Below are positions 7,837 to 13,285 of a stretch of 33,710 nucleotides of DNA, piece by piece. Origin of the DNA: a virus. The notes beneath the pieces were generated by a model. The model ran no database searches. It saw only the letters and a program-made list of their open reading frames with translations, and was not told the origin of the DNA. Each line of letters begins with the position of its first letter. Position 1 is the stretch's first letter. Where the stretch lies: positions 1 to 33,710 of the IMG/VR virus record IMGVR_UViG_3300025112_000086. One strand, written 5' to 3'. Made by a program: the position numbers and the translations under genes.

Positions 7837-9344
7837 TACCAATAAAACTTCTTTTTTCGTTTAGGTTGTTGTTCCTCTTTGTAATCCTCAGGATGATCTA
7901 TAAATCCACCTTGTCGGTATCTTAACAGAGCCTGAGTCGTAGAGTCAACTAAATCGTCATGGTCTCCATAAGGAAACGCAGCACATTCTTCAACAAGTTC
8001 TTGCGCAAACTCTTGATCTAAGGGAGCCCAAACTTGTCCTGACTCAAACAAAGGAGAGACTGCATTAACTCTTGCAATTTTATCTTGACCTTTACTAGGT
8101 GTAAAATTCATTGCTGGAATTCCCATATTACGCAACTCGTACATTAAAGGTAAACCAGATGCTTTTGCTTCAATGATAACTGTTTCTGGATTCCAATATT
8201 TATATTGTTCTAGTGCAACACGACGAAGCTCAGGAAACTCTAAACGTTCTTTATAAGAATCTAATAATATAATTTGACGAGGAGAATCTTCATTAGGACG
8301 AAAGACTCCCCAAGTAGTAATTGCACTATAGTCAGCTGTCTCTTTTTTTAAATATGCGGTATCATAACTTTGAATGGTATGTTCAATAACTGGCATTTCT
8401 TTATGGTCCCAATTTTTCCACCATTCTCTTTTAATGAGAGCTCCTTCTTCTGAAGTTGGATTCTGCATGTATTGTGCGTTCCACTTTGCAACACCAGCAG
8501 ATGCTTTAACTGAATTTAAATCTTCAAGTTTCCAATACTCAGGCCAAACAGGTTCTCCACTTGGAAGGATTGCAGGAAATTCTACAACTTCCCACTGATC
8601 AGCATTCTCATTGCTTTGTGCATTTAATAATCTTTGAGTTAAATCTTTTGTAGACCATCTAGTCATAACTAAAACAATACGACCTCCTGGTTGAAGCCTT
8701 TGCCGTGGTCCGCTAGTATACCACTCATATGCATTATCAAATGCTGAGGGGGAGTTTACATCTTGCTCTGAATGTGGATCATCAATGATGAGTAGATCAG
8801 CACCTCTACCTGTTACTGCACCTTGGACACCGACTGCAAAGTATTCACCACCATCAGATGTATTCCAACGTCCTGCAGCTTTACTATCTTCTTGTAATCT
8901 AGTTTTAAAAATATTTTGATATTCTTGTGAATCAATTAAGTGTTTTGTTTTACGACCAAAGTTTACAGCAAGCTCTGCTGTGTGAGTTGCTTGAATTATT
9001 TTTAATTTTGGATTTTGTCCAATCATCCATGCAGGAAGAAAGAACGATGCAAATTCTGATTTAGTATGCCTTGGTGGCATGTTTATAATTAGACGGGTCA
9101 ATTCTCCTGAAGCTAATCTATTAAATTTATCTGCTATCTCGGTATGATGGGACCCCTCTATAAAATCTGGCCACATTTTTTTTACAAAAGATAAAAAATT
9201 AGTTTTAACTTTTTTAAGTTCTTTTCTTTGATGTCTTTCAATAATTTGAATTTTAAGTTTTTTACGCTCAAGAGGATCTTCTATTTTATTTATATCTTGT
9301 ACTGTTAGCATATGTTTCAATATGGGTGGTAAAGTATTATACAT
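7836..9344 (-). CDS. terL: Terminase large subunit (packaging ATPase-nuclease)
   Basis: 502 residues. The ATPase half has Walker A NMPPRHTKSE at ~89-97 and Walker B LLIIDDPHS at ~184-192. The nuclease half has SYDTAYLKKETADYSA with an early acidic residue and FPYGDHDDLVDSTTQAL near the end, whose Asp residues form the RNase H-like site. TerL drives DNA into the procapsid through the portal and cuts concatemers. It begins the leftward head operon. The 5' start lacks a clear Shine-Dalgarno; ATG 9344 or ATG 9311 could be used. Its small-subunit partner is 4.6 kb away on the other strand (13953-14465). Confidence 0.95.
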   Translation of the reverse strand: MYNTLPPILKHMLTVQDINKIEDPLERKKLKIQIIERHQRKELKKVKTNFLSFVKKMWPDFIEGSHHTEIADKFNRLASGELTRLIINMPPRHTKSEFASFFLPAWMIGQNPKLKIIQATHTAELAVNFGRKTKHLIDSQEYQNIFKTRLQEDSKAAGRWNTSDGGEYFAVGVQGAVTGRGADLLIIDDPHSEQDVNSPSAFDNAYEWYTSGPRQRLQPGGRIVLVMTRWSTKDLTQRLLNAQSNENADQWEVVEFPAILPSGEPVWPEYWKLEDLNSVKASAGVAKWNAQYMQNPTSEEGALIKREWWKNWDHKEMPVIEHTIQSYDTAYLKKETADYSAITTWGVFRPNEDSPRQIILLDSYKERLEFPELRRVALEQYKYWNPETVIIEAKASGLPLMYELRNMGIPAMNFTPSKGQDKIARVNAVSPLFESGQVWAPLDQEFAQELVEECAAFPYGDHDDLVDSTTQALLRYRQGGFIDHPEDYKEEQQPKRKKKFYW

Positions 9345-9417
9345 GATTAACTGTGCAAATCAAACTATATAGGGTAGGTCTGGGACCCCTACTAGACCAA
9401 GGGGGTATCGAAAAAAA

Positions 9418-9433
9418 TGTTTCACGTGAAACA
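9418..9433. promoter_or_regulatory. parS: Perfect parS-type ParB-binding palindrome
   Basis: The sequence TGTTTCACGTGAAACA is a perfect 16-bp palindrome, extended to 18 bp by flanking A and T. It is identical to the canonical chromosomal parS site bound by ParB/Spo0J in Bacillus, Caulobacter and most bacteria. No parA or parB gene is visible in the window, so any ParB would come from the host or from outside the window. It lies just upstream of TerL, in the most repeat-rich part of the genome. Confidence 0.85.
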
Positions 9434-9463
9434 TAAAAGTAATTCCTTTAGGGTCCCCTTTTA

Positions 9464-9482
9464 AAGCGCGCGAAGCGCGCTT
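9464..9482. other. GC-rich perfect hairpin
   Basis: AAGCGCGC, loop GAA, GCGCGCTT: an 8-bp perfect stem. Read leftward it is followed by TTTAAAAGGGG, so only a very short U-run follows. It may stop leftward transcripts of the 9581 cassette before TerL, but it is not a canonical terminator. Confidence 0.6.
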
Positions 9483-9509
9483 GGGTGGGTCCCGCCCACA
9501 TGCTCTTAT
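9483..9509 (+). repeat. GC-rich dispersed hairpin repeat, copy 1
   Basis: GGGTGGGTCCCGCCCACA followed by TGCTCTTAT. The stem GTGGG/CCCAC encloses a 5-nt loop. First of at least eight similar copies, all in the same orientation, between 9483 and 13232. Confidence 0.85.
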
Positions 9510-9568
9510 CTATGCAGTTTTTGCATAGGACAATGTAGGATAGGCCATGCAAAAACTACATGGCCTAT
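9510..9568. other. Two perfect stem-loops after the 9581 gene
   Basis: CTATGCA-GTTTT-TGCATAG (9510-9528, 7-bp stem) and ATAGGCCATG, 9-nt loop, CATGGCCTAT (9540-9568, 10-bp stem). The second lies 12 bp beyond the stop of the leftward gene 9581-9967. It probably forms the transcript 3' end or protects it, although no U-tract follows on the minus strand. Confidence 0.65.
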
Positions 9569-9580
9569 TTCTTAACGAAA

Positions 9581-9967
9581 CTAGTTGTTTATTTGTTTCA
9601 TAATCCTTTCTTCAATATTATCTAATTGATTAACCATAAACTTATGTCTAGTGCTTATGTTTTTTAAGTATCTATTTGTTACAGCTATTCTTAAACCAAT
9701 ATGGTTTTTGAATAATTGTCTAAGATCCGTGTCACTCAGATTGCCAACAAAGTAAGACTTACCCCAACAGAAATCTAAAAACTTAGTTCTGAAAATAATT
9801 TCATCTATAGTTTTTTCTGTGATCTCATTTACTCCGACAGACATCATCAACCAACCCAAAGTGTCAGCTTGTTTTCTTTGGTCAATTGCGTTTTGACCTT
9901 TTTCACCTAACCACTGACCTTTATCTGCATCATAGTGTTTTAGGTTTTGGTAGTGTACTATTAACAT
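9581..9967 (-). CDS. Hypothetical protein in self-contained cassette
   Basis: 128 residues, not recognised. It is soluble and mixed helical; residues 1-25 are polar (NLKHYDADKGQWLGEKGQ), the middle has WGKSYFVGNLSDTDLRQLF, and the end is a basic/acidic helix. An AAAGGAA site precedes the ATG. It has its own strong promoter (9996-10025) carrying a TAGG box and is followed by strong hairpins, so it is an independently regulated unit. This layout is typical of accessory (moron) genes; the function cannot be told. Confidence 0.75.
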   Translation of the reverse strand: MLIVHYQNLKHYDADKGQWLGEKGQNAIDQRKQADTLGWLMMSVGVNEITEKTIDEIIFRTKFLDFCWGKSYFVGNLSDTDLRQLFKNHIGLRIAVTNRYLKNISTRHKFMVNQLDNIEERIMKQINN

Positions 9968-9995
9968 TGTATTCCTTTCGTTAAGTTAATAAGAG

Positions 9996-10025
9996 AGTAT
10001 CGCATATTATCCTATATTCTGTCAA
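9996..10025 (-). promoter_or_regulatory. Promoter with TAGG box for the 9581 gene
   Basis: Leftward TTGACA (10025-10020), 18-nt spacer containing ATATAGGATAATAT, then GATACT as the -10. Perfect -35. The spacer holds one copy of the TAGGATA box found at other promoters here. The transcript would start about 20-25 bp before the AAAGGAA ribosome site. Confidence 0.75.
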
Positions 10026-10057
10026 CCCATTAAATTTATTTTTTTTCTTTTTTTCCC

Positions 10058-10086
10058 GGGTGGGCCCCGCCCACATGCTCTTCTCT
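10058..10086 (+). repeat. GC-rich dispersed hairpin repeat, copy 2
   Basis: GGGTGGGCCCCGCCCACA followed by TGCTCTTCTCT, preceded by CCC, so a longer CCCGGG-type fold is also possible. It lies between the 9581 promoter and the hairpin ending the next cassette. Confidence 0.85.
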
Positions 10087-10099
10087 ATAATTTTTTAGT

Positions 10100-10121
10100 G
10101 TGGCGCGATTTCTCGCGCCAC
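10100..10121. other. Strong hairpin after the 10132 gene
   Basis: GTGGCGCGA-TTTC-TCGCGCCAC, a perfect 9-bp GC-rich stem with a 4-nt loop. It starts 10 bp beyond the stop of the leftward gene 10132-10362. An A-run, not a U-run, follows on the minus strand, so an intrinsic terminator is not certain. It matches the gene-hairpin-repeat order of the neighbouring cassette. Confidence 0.65.
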
Positions 10122-10131
10122 GTTTAATTAT

Positions 10132-10362
10132 TTACTTATCAAAATCAAACCTCATTTGTTTTTTATTTCTTTCAAAACTTTCATTAAGTCTCAAAGAGTT
10201 ATCTTCTACACTTGGTATTCCTGCAAACATTGAAACAACACCTGCAAATAGAATTAACAAACCAAGTATTCTATGATCCGCCGAATGAATGAAAGTGATA
10301 AAACCTAACATGACAATAATAAATCCTGTTAGTATCATCATTAACCTTGCAACTACTTCCAT
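10132..10362 (-). CDS. Small membrane protein, unknown function
   Basis: 76 residues with two hydrophobic segments, ~5-26 (ARLMMILTGFIIVMLGFITF) and ~32-49 (ILGLLILFAGVVSMFAG), then a charged C-terminal tail rich in Asn/Arg/Lys. It probably sits in the inner membrane with both ends on one side. It overlaps the upstream gene by 1 bp and shares its promoter. Superinfection exclusion or a holin-type role are typical for such proteins in accessory cassettes, but neither can be shown. Confidence 0.7.
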   Translation of the reverse strand: MEVVARLMMILTGFIIVMLGFITFIHSADHRILGLLILFAGVVSMFAGIPSVEDNSLRLNESFERNKKQMRFDFDK

Positions 10363-10958
10363 TATTTCGCTCCACTTGGTAAAGCTAACAGCGAATTAGG
10401 TAAATCTAATTGTATGTTAGCGGTTGCCATTTCTTTTTGCAACTCAACCAATGTTGGTTGAATGTGGCTACCTGTATAAAGTATATTCAAACACTTTTTC
10501 TTTTTACCCTCTAGTGCATGATACAATTTATGTTTTTTTCTGGCGTGGGTTTCAGCTTCTTCATAACAAGCTTTTTTAATTTTCTTGTTGATATAATCAA
10601 CTGCGTCATGGTCATCTTTTATAGTAATACTGACCGCGGACATATCCCATTTACGTTGTTTTCTTTTATTATTAAAAATCTCTGATATTCGGTCAGCGAT
10701 TTCCTGCGCATTACGTTGCAAGTCATATTCCATAGATTGTTTTTTACTTTGGAAATCTCGCAAAGCTTTTTCTCTTTTTGCCATTTCTGAAATCAACTTT
10801 TCTAATTTCAGTTCTTTGGCAAATTCAGAGCCAACTTCCTCAACTTTATCGTAAGCTTGTTGAGATATTTCTTGCTCAACATGATTTGACGCAATACTGA
10901 ATTCATCTCTTACGAATTCTTTGTAGTGGTCAACGTGGTCTTTTCTTAATGGTTGCAT
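10362..10958 (-). CDS. Hypothetical helical protein, cassette gene
   Basis: 198 residues, almost wholly helical and charged, with a likely coiled coil at ~40-95 (KELKLEKLISEMAKREKAL). A later segment, HARKKHKLYHALEGKKKKCL, is very basic. I do not recognise it. A dedicated promoter with a double TAGG box lies 40 bp upstream and the membrane protein gene follows directly, so the two form a small regulated operon. Confidence 0.7.
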   Translation of the reverse strand: MQPLRKDHVDHYKEFVRDEFSIASNHVEQEISQQAYDKVEEVGSEFAKELKLEKLISEMAKREKALRDFQSKKQSMEYDLQRNAQEIADRISEIFNNKRKQRKWDMSAVSITIKDDHDAVDYINKKIKKACYEEAETHARKKHKLYHALEGKKKKCLNILYTGSHIQPTLVELQKEMATANIQLDLPNSLLALPSGAK

Positions 10959-11000
10959 AATGTATTCCTTTCTGTTTTTGTTATTATTACAACTGATTTG

Positions 11001-11029
11001 TTTATAGGTTATTATAGGATAAGTGTCAA
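11001..11029 (-). promoter_or_regulatory. Promoter with double TAGG box for 10958-10132 operon
   Basis: Leftward TTGACA, 17-nt spacer CTTATCCTATAATAACC, TATAAA. On the plus strand the box reads TAGG (11005) N6 TAGG (11015), a 10-bp period that places both copies on one face of the helix. A bound regulator would lie between -35 and -10 and should block RNA polymerase. Confidence 0.8.
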
Positions 11030-11063
11030 GCCCTAAAAAGAAAAAATTTTTATTTTTTTATAT

Positions 11064-11136
11064 GGGTGGGACCCGCCCACATGCTCTTCTCTACTTTAGT
11101 GGGTGGGACCCGCCCACATGCTCTTCTCTACTTTAG
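11064..11136 (+). repeat. GC-rich dispersed hairpin repeat, copies 3 and 4 in tandem
   Basis: Two direct copies with a 37-bp period (11064-11100 and 11101-11136). Each is GGGTGGGACCCGCCCACA followed by TGCTCTTCTCTACTTTAG. The pair is essentially identical through the tail, which suggests recent duplication. Confidence 0.9.
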
Positions 11137-11163
11137 AAAGGTTCTAAATTAGGTGCGACAATA

Positions 11164-11190
11164 TTGTCCTTGTTATTATAGGATATTCTG
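11164..11190. promoter_or_regulatory. Orphan TAGG box upstream of structured region
   Basis: TTGTTATTATAGGATATTCTG closely matches the box in the 11001-11029 promoter, but only one TAGG is intact. TTGTCC at 11164 could be a rightward -35, with no good -10 at the right distance. It lies 60-70 bp before the hairpin-rich stretch at 11246 and could control it. Confidence 0.4.
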
Positions 11191-11245
11191 TTAAATTGAT
11201 TTTATGAGTTTATTACAGATATTATGCAATCTGCCAAATAAACTA

Positions 11246-11730
11246 GGTGTTCCCCAGTCATCATAATTATCTGGGGAAACCGACAAGGATCAGTTGTCTG
11301 GTTCGTCCACTGAAGTTGACGATACCGAACTGATCCCTGGTCCACTGTTTACTCAGATATCGAGAGTAGATGTATTCTAGAGTTTCTACCAGTGGACCTG
11401 GGATCAGTAACGCTTGATATCAGCGGGACGATGCACCCTAGAGGTAAACGCAGTCCAACTGATCCCTGGTCTAATATTAGGGTTTTGATTCTAAAGAAAG
11501 GATCGCAACCTTTTACCTTAGTGTTGGACCTGGGATCAGTTGTTGTGTCGAATGGCGTTGGAATGTCCAGCCATCGTTTGAGCTGTAAAGCGAGATGCTT
11601 GCCACGAAACAACTGGTTAATCCTACGGCTACCGGGATTTAAAACAGACTAGCTGACTAGTTTTAAACTAGGACTGCTTGCAGTTCGGGGTTTAAATTTA
11701 TGTAGGCGGGGTTGCTCCGTAAGACCTACA
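11246..11730. ncRNA. Candidate large structured non-coding RNA
   Basis: About 490 bp with no convincing ORF and many perfect or near-perfect stems. GGT(G)TTCCCCAG/CTGGGGAAACC (11246-11281). GGATCAGTT (11287)/AACTGATCC (11328). ACTGATCCC-T-GGTCCACTG (11329)/CAGTGGACC-T-GGGATCAGT (11390). CAACTGATCCC-T-GGTCTAA (11457)/TTGGACC-T-GGGATCAGTTG (11524). AAAGG/CCTTT inside the last helix. CAGTTGTT (11537)/AACAACTG (11608). AATCC-TA-CGG-CTA-CCG-GGATT. CTAG-CTGA-CTAG. ACTG-CTTG-CAGT. TGTAGG (11701)/CCTACA (11725). The two long helices share a T-T mismatch at the same place. Strand is unsettled: GAGA and CTTG tetraloops favour plus, while a strong leftward promoter at 11904-11932 favours minus. I cannot tell whether it is a known class (GOLLD, ROOL or other). 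Confidence 0.6.
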
Positions 11731-11785
11731 ATAGTCGTAAACCACAAGCCAACAAGCAACAAGTTTAAAAAAAATAAAAAAATAT

Positions 11786-11810
11786 GGGTGGGTCCCGCCC
11801 ACAGGCACTA
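11786..11810 (+). repeat. GC-rich dispersed hairpin repeat, copy 5
   Basis: GGGTGGGTCCCGCCCACA followed by GGCACTAAT, i.e. the tail differs from TGCTCTT. It starts a ~90-bp module (repeat, CACAGGC stretch, AAGTTAAAT, T-run, CCTCCCC, repeat) that recurs near 13119-13232. Confidence 0.85.
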
Positions 11811-11846
11811 ATCACAGGCAACAAGTTAAATATTTTTTTCCTCCCC

Positions 11847-11876
11847 GGGCGGGCCCCGCCCACAAGCTCTTATCTG
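11847..11876 (+). repeat. GC-rich dispersed hairpin repeat, copy 6
   Basis: GGGCGGGCCCCGCCCACA followed by AGCTCTTATCTG, preceded by CCCC so a CCCCGGGCGGGG-like fold is possible. It closes the first repeat-pair module. Confidence 0.85.
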
Positions 11877-11903
11877 TCCTCCGCCATCCCCAACCGCCGT
11901 CCA

Positions 11904-11932
11904 AGTGTAAAGGATATTATAGGATATGTCAA
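11904..11932 (-). promoter_or_regulatory. Strong leftward promoter with double TAGG box
   Basis: TTGACA, 17-nt spacer TATCCTATAATATCCTT, TACACT. The spacer carries CCTA-N6-CCTT, the same 10-bp-spaced box. No ORF with a ribosome site follows on the minus strand for about 900 bp (the next is the gene starting at 10958), so this promoter probably makes a non-coding transcript across the hairpin-rich region. Confidence 0.7.
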
Positions 11933-11966
11933 GAAAAAAATTTTACTTATCCACAAAAAAGATTTA

Positions 11967-11994
11967 TTGACAATATCCTACAATAACCTATATT
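11967..11994 (+). promoter_or_regulatory. Rightward promoter with double TAGG box, leaderless start
   Basis: TTGACA, 16-nt spacer ATATCCTACAATAACC, TATATT, then six bases to the ATG at 12001. The expected transcription start coincides with the start codon, so the mRNA is probably leaderless. The spacer and -10 junction hold CCTA (11977) N6 CCTA (11987). It is divergent from the 11904-11932 promoter, 35 bp away. Confidence 0.8.
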
Positions 11995-12000
11995 AGACTC

Positions 12001-12108
12001 ATGAAAGAAAAATTAATTAAACAAATTATTAAAATTTGGTTTGAAGTATATGGCGAAGACATGGCCAAAGAGTATCCAGGTTTTATTAATAAATTAAAAA
12101 AACTATAA
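12001..12108 (+). CDS. 35-residue protein from a leaderless mRNA
   Basis: MKEKLIKQIIKIWFEVYGED, then MAKEYPGFINKLKKL. An amphipathic helix followed by the YGEDMAKEYPGF motif, which I recall in short marine phage proteins. There is no Shine-Dalgarno; the ATG lies six bases after a perfect -10. It is the first gene of a three-gene rightward operon. Function unknown. Confidence 0.7.
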   Translation: MKEKLIKQIIKIWFEVYGEDMAKEYPGFINKLKKL

Positions 12109-12118
12109 ATACTAAAAA

Positions 12119-12274
12119 ATGCATAGACCAAAGAAACAAATTAAAATAGCTATTATTTGGGGCAGCCAAAAACAAAAAAAGAAAACATATAAATTTAAGA
12201 CAAAAGAACAGCTTAAATATTTTATGATGGGCGTTGACGAAGCGGAAGGCTGGTTATCTTATGAAATCAAGTGA
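12119..12274 (+). CDS. 51-residue conserved small protein
   Basis: MHRPKKQIKIAIIWGSQKQK at the start, then YKFKTKEQLKYFMMGVDEAE and GWLSYEIK. The pattern strand - F.TKEEL..F..GVDEA.GW..Y is a small phage family I have seen without a function. It begins 10 bp after the previous stop, has no clear ribosome site, and its end overlaps the next gene's ATG by 14 bp. Confidence 0.7.
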   Translation: MHRPKKQIKIAIIWGSQKQKKKTYKFKTKEQLKYFMMGVDEAEGWLSYEIK

Positions 12275-12860
12275 AGCCTGGTTATTGGTCGGCGGCCTTA
12301 GCAAGCCTGGTAAAATGCCAGGCTGGTCAATTGGTATACCAGCGAAAGAGTGTAACACAGGCGGCAAGCTGCAGGACAAAGAAGGCAGCGTTTGTAGTGA
12401 CTGTTACGCTCTCAAAGGTTGTTACGTTTTCAAGATTGTACAAGATGCACAATACAGAAGATTAAAAGCAATTAAAAATCCGCGATGGGTCGAGGCCATG
12501 GCCTTGTTAATTAATTCTAAAAAGCCTGATATTTTTAGGTGGCATGACTCAGGTGACGTCCAGGACCTAGAACACCTTCAGAAAATTTTCGCCGTCTGCA
12601 GGTTGACACCTTCAAGAATGCATTGGATGCCAACCAAAGAAGCATGGGTTAAAAAATATTTAAAATTTAAGCCTGACAATTTAACAATTAGATTATCTTC
12701 ACCGATGGTGAATCAGGGACCAATTAAAAGCTGGCCCAATACATCCACAGTGGTGACTACTAAAGCAACATGTCCAGCACCGCAGCAGGGCGGGCAATGT
12801 TTAGATTGTAGAAAATGTTGGAACCCAAAAATTAAAAATATTTCTTATGGTCAACATTAG
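12261..12860 (+). CDS. Gp88-like cysteine-rich phage protein
   Basis: 199 residues from ATG 12261; upstream in-frame codons offer only TTG. It has cysteine clusters at 31 (CNTGG), 45/48/54 (CSDCYALKGC) and 171/180/183/186 (CPAP...CLDCRKC), plus RWHDSGDV at 93-100. This matches the Pfam 'Gene product 88' family of phages as I remember it. The Cys patterns suggest a metal or Fe-S site, and HDSGDV looks like an active-site strand. No reaction is established. It is the main gene of the only rightward operon in the accessory block and uses more G+C than the core genes. Confidence 0.75.
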   Translation: MKSSEAWLLVGGLSKPGKMPGWSIGIPAKECNTGGKLQDKEGSVCSDCYALKGCYVFKIVQDAQYRRLKAIKNPRWVEAMALLINSKKPDIFRWHDSGDVQDLEHLQKIFAVCRLTPSRMHWMPTKEAWVKKYLKFKPDNLTIRLSSPMVNQGPIKSWPNTSTVVTTKATCPAPQQGGQCLDCRKCWNPKIKNISYGQH

Positions 12861-13118
12861 AAACAAATTCCTAGAAACCCATTGCAATGTCCGTTTGAAA
12901 CAAGAACGGCTAGTCACGGGTAAGGAACAGGCAGGGTTATCGGTAGAAGTATCGAAAGCGTTATGTGAAATATCCATGACGAGTAACTGCCCGAAGGGGG
13001 CTGGTCGTATTCCACCAGCCCTCAAGCGAGGTCACGGGCGCGCCTATTATACAAACGGCCCGCTAGTAGCAGGTGCTAGTTCCCTACCTGCAAAGCCCTC
13101 AAGCAGAAATAAAAAATA
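12861..13118 (+). other. Non-coding, hairpin-rich stretch after the Gp88-like gene
   Basis: 258 bp. An ORF exists in one frame but its composition is unlike the other proteins and it lacks its own ribosome site. Stems seen: GGGCTGGT (12998-13005)/ACCAGCCC (13014-13021), CCTC-AAGC-GAGG (13020-13031), GCAGGT (13069-13074)/ACCTGC (13086-13091), CGTT/AACG near 12892. This may be a second structured RNA or a long structured 3' UTR. G+C is clearly higher than in the core genes. Confidence 0.45.
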
Positions 13119-13143
13119 GGGTGGGTCCCGCCCACAAGCACGC
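13119..13143 (+). repeat. GC-rich dispersed hairpin repeat, copy 7
   Basis: GGGTGGGTCCCGCCCACA followed by AGCACGC. Opens the second module: CACAG/CACAGGC repeats, GGTTAAAT, T-run, CCTCCCCC, then copy 8. Confidence 0.85.
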
Positions 13144-13205
13144 ACCACAGTCCGCAAGCGAAGTCCACAGGCCACAGGCCACAGGTTAAATTTTTTTCCT
13201 CCCCC

Positions 13206-13232
13206 GGGTGGGTCCCGCCCACAAGCTCTTCT
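13206..13232 (+). repeat. GC-rich dispersed hairpin repeat, copy 8
   Basis: GGGTGGGTCCCGCCCACA followed by AGCTCTTCT. Closes the second module; same order as copies 5-6. Confidence 0.85.
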
Positions 13233-13265
13233 CTCGAGCCGCGACACTTTGGCCATTGACCTTGG

Positions 13266-13284
13266 ACATAGGATATTGTAGGAC
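13266..13284. promoter_or_regulatory. Orphan double TAGG box
   Basis: TAGG (13269) N6 TAGG (13279). TTGACC lies 17 nt before the second TAGG on the plus strand, giving a weak rightward promoter that would run antisense to the nuclease gene 13286-13657. It may also mark the right border of the accessory block. Confidence 0.45.
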
Positions 13285-13285
13285 G

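Larger units (their letters stand above)
9345..9580. other. Non-coding spacer: parS, hairpins and a GC-rich repeat
   Basis: 236 bp without a credible ORF between TerL and the next gene. It contains a GGTCT(12-nt)AGACC hairpin (9377-9398), a perfect parS palindrome (9418-9433), a GC-only hairpin (9464-9482), one copy of the GGGTGGG repeat (9483-9509) and two perfect stem-loops (9510-9528, 9540-9568). No convincing promoter for TerL is visible; a TATATAG near 9366 is a possible -10. Confidence 0.8.

Noticed and set aside
9540-10121. Hairpins after genes considered as intrinsic terminators
   Set aside because: Stems are strong but no U-run follows on the transcribed strand, so they are reported as hairpins only.
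11064-11136. Tandem 37-bp repeat considered as CRISPR
   Set aside because: Only two units, no spacers between them, and no cas genes. The same unit is scattered singly elsewhere.
11349-11652. Overlapping ORFs on both strands in the hairpin-rich stretch
   Set aside because: The translations consist of repeated DPRS/GSV elements produced by the inverted repeats, there is no ribosome site, and both strands are open equally, as expected from the palindromic structure.
11290-11700. TTCG-containing stretches considered as tRNA T-arms
   Set aside because: No cloverleaf with an acceptor stem and anticodon arm could be fitted; I found no tRNA in the window.
12847-13119. Plus-strand ORF of 90 codons after the Gp88-like gene
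   Set aside because: It starts inside the end of the previous gene without a ribosome site. Its composition differs from the other proteins and the DNA forms GC-rich stems. Left as a possible structured RNA.
13047-13256. Minus-strand ORF of 69 codons
   Set aside because: ACGRDPP occurs twice because the frame runs through two copies of the GC-rich hairpin repeat.
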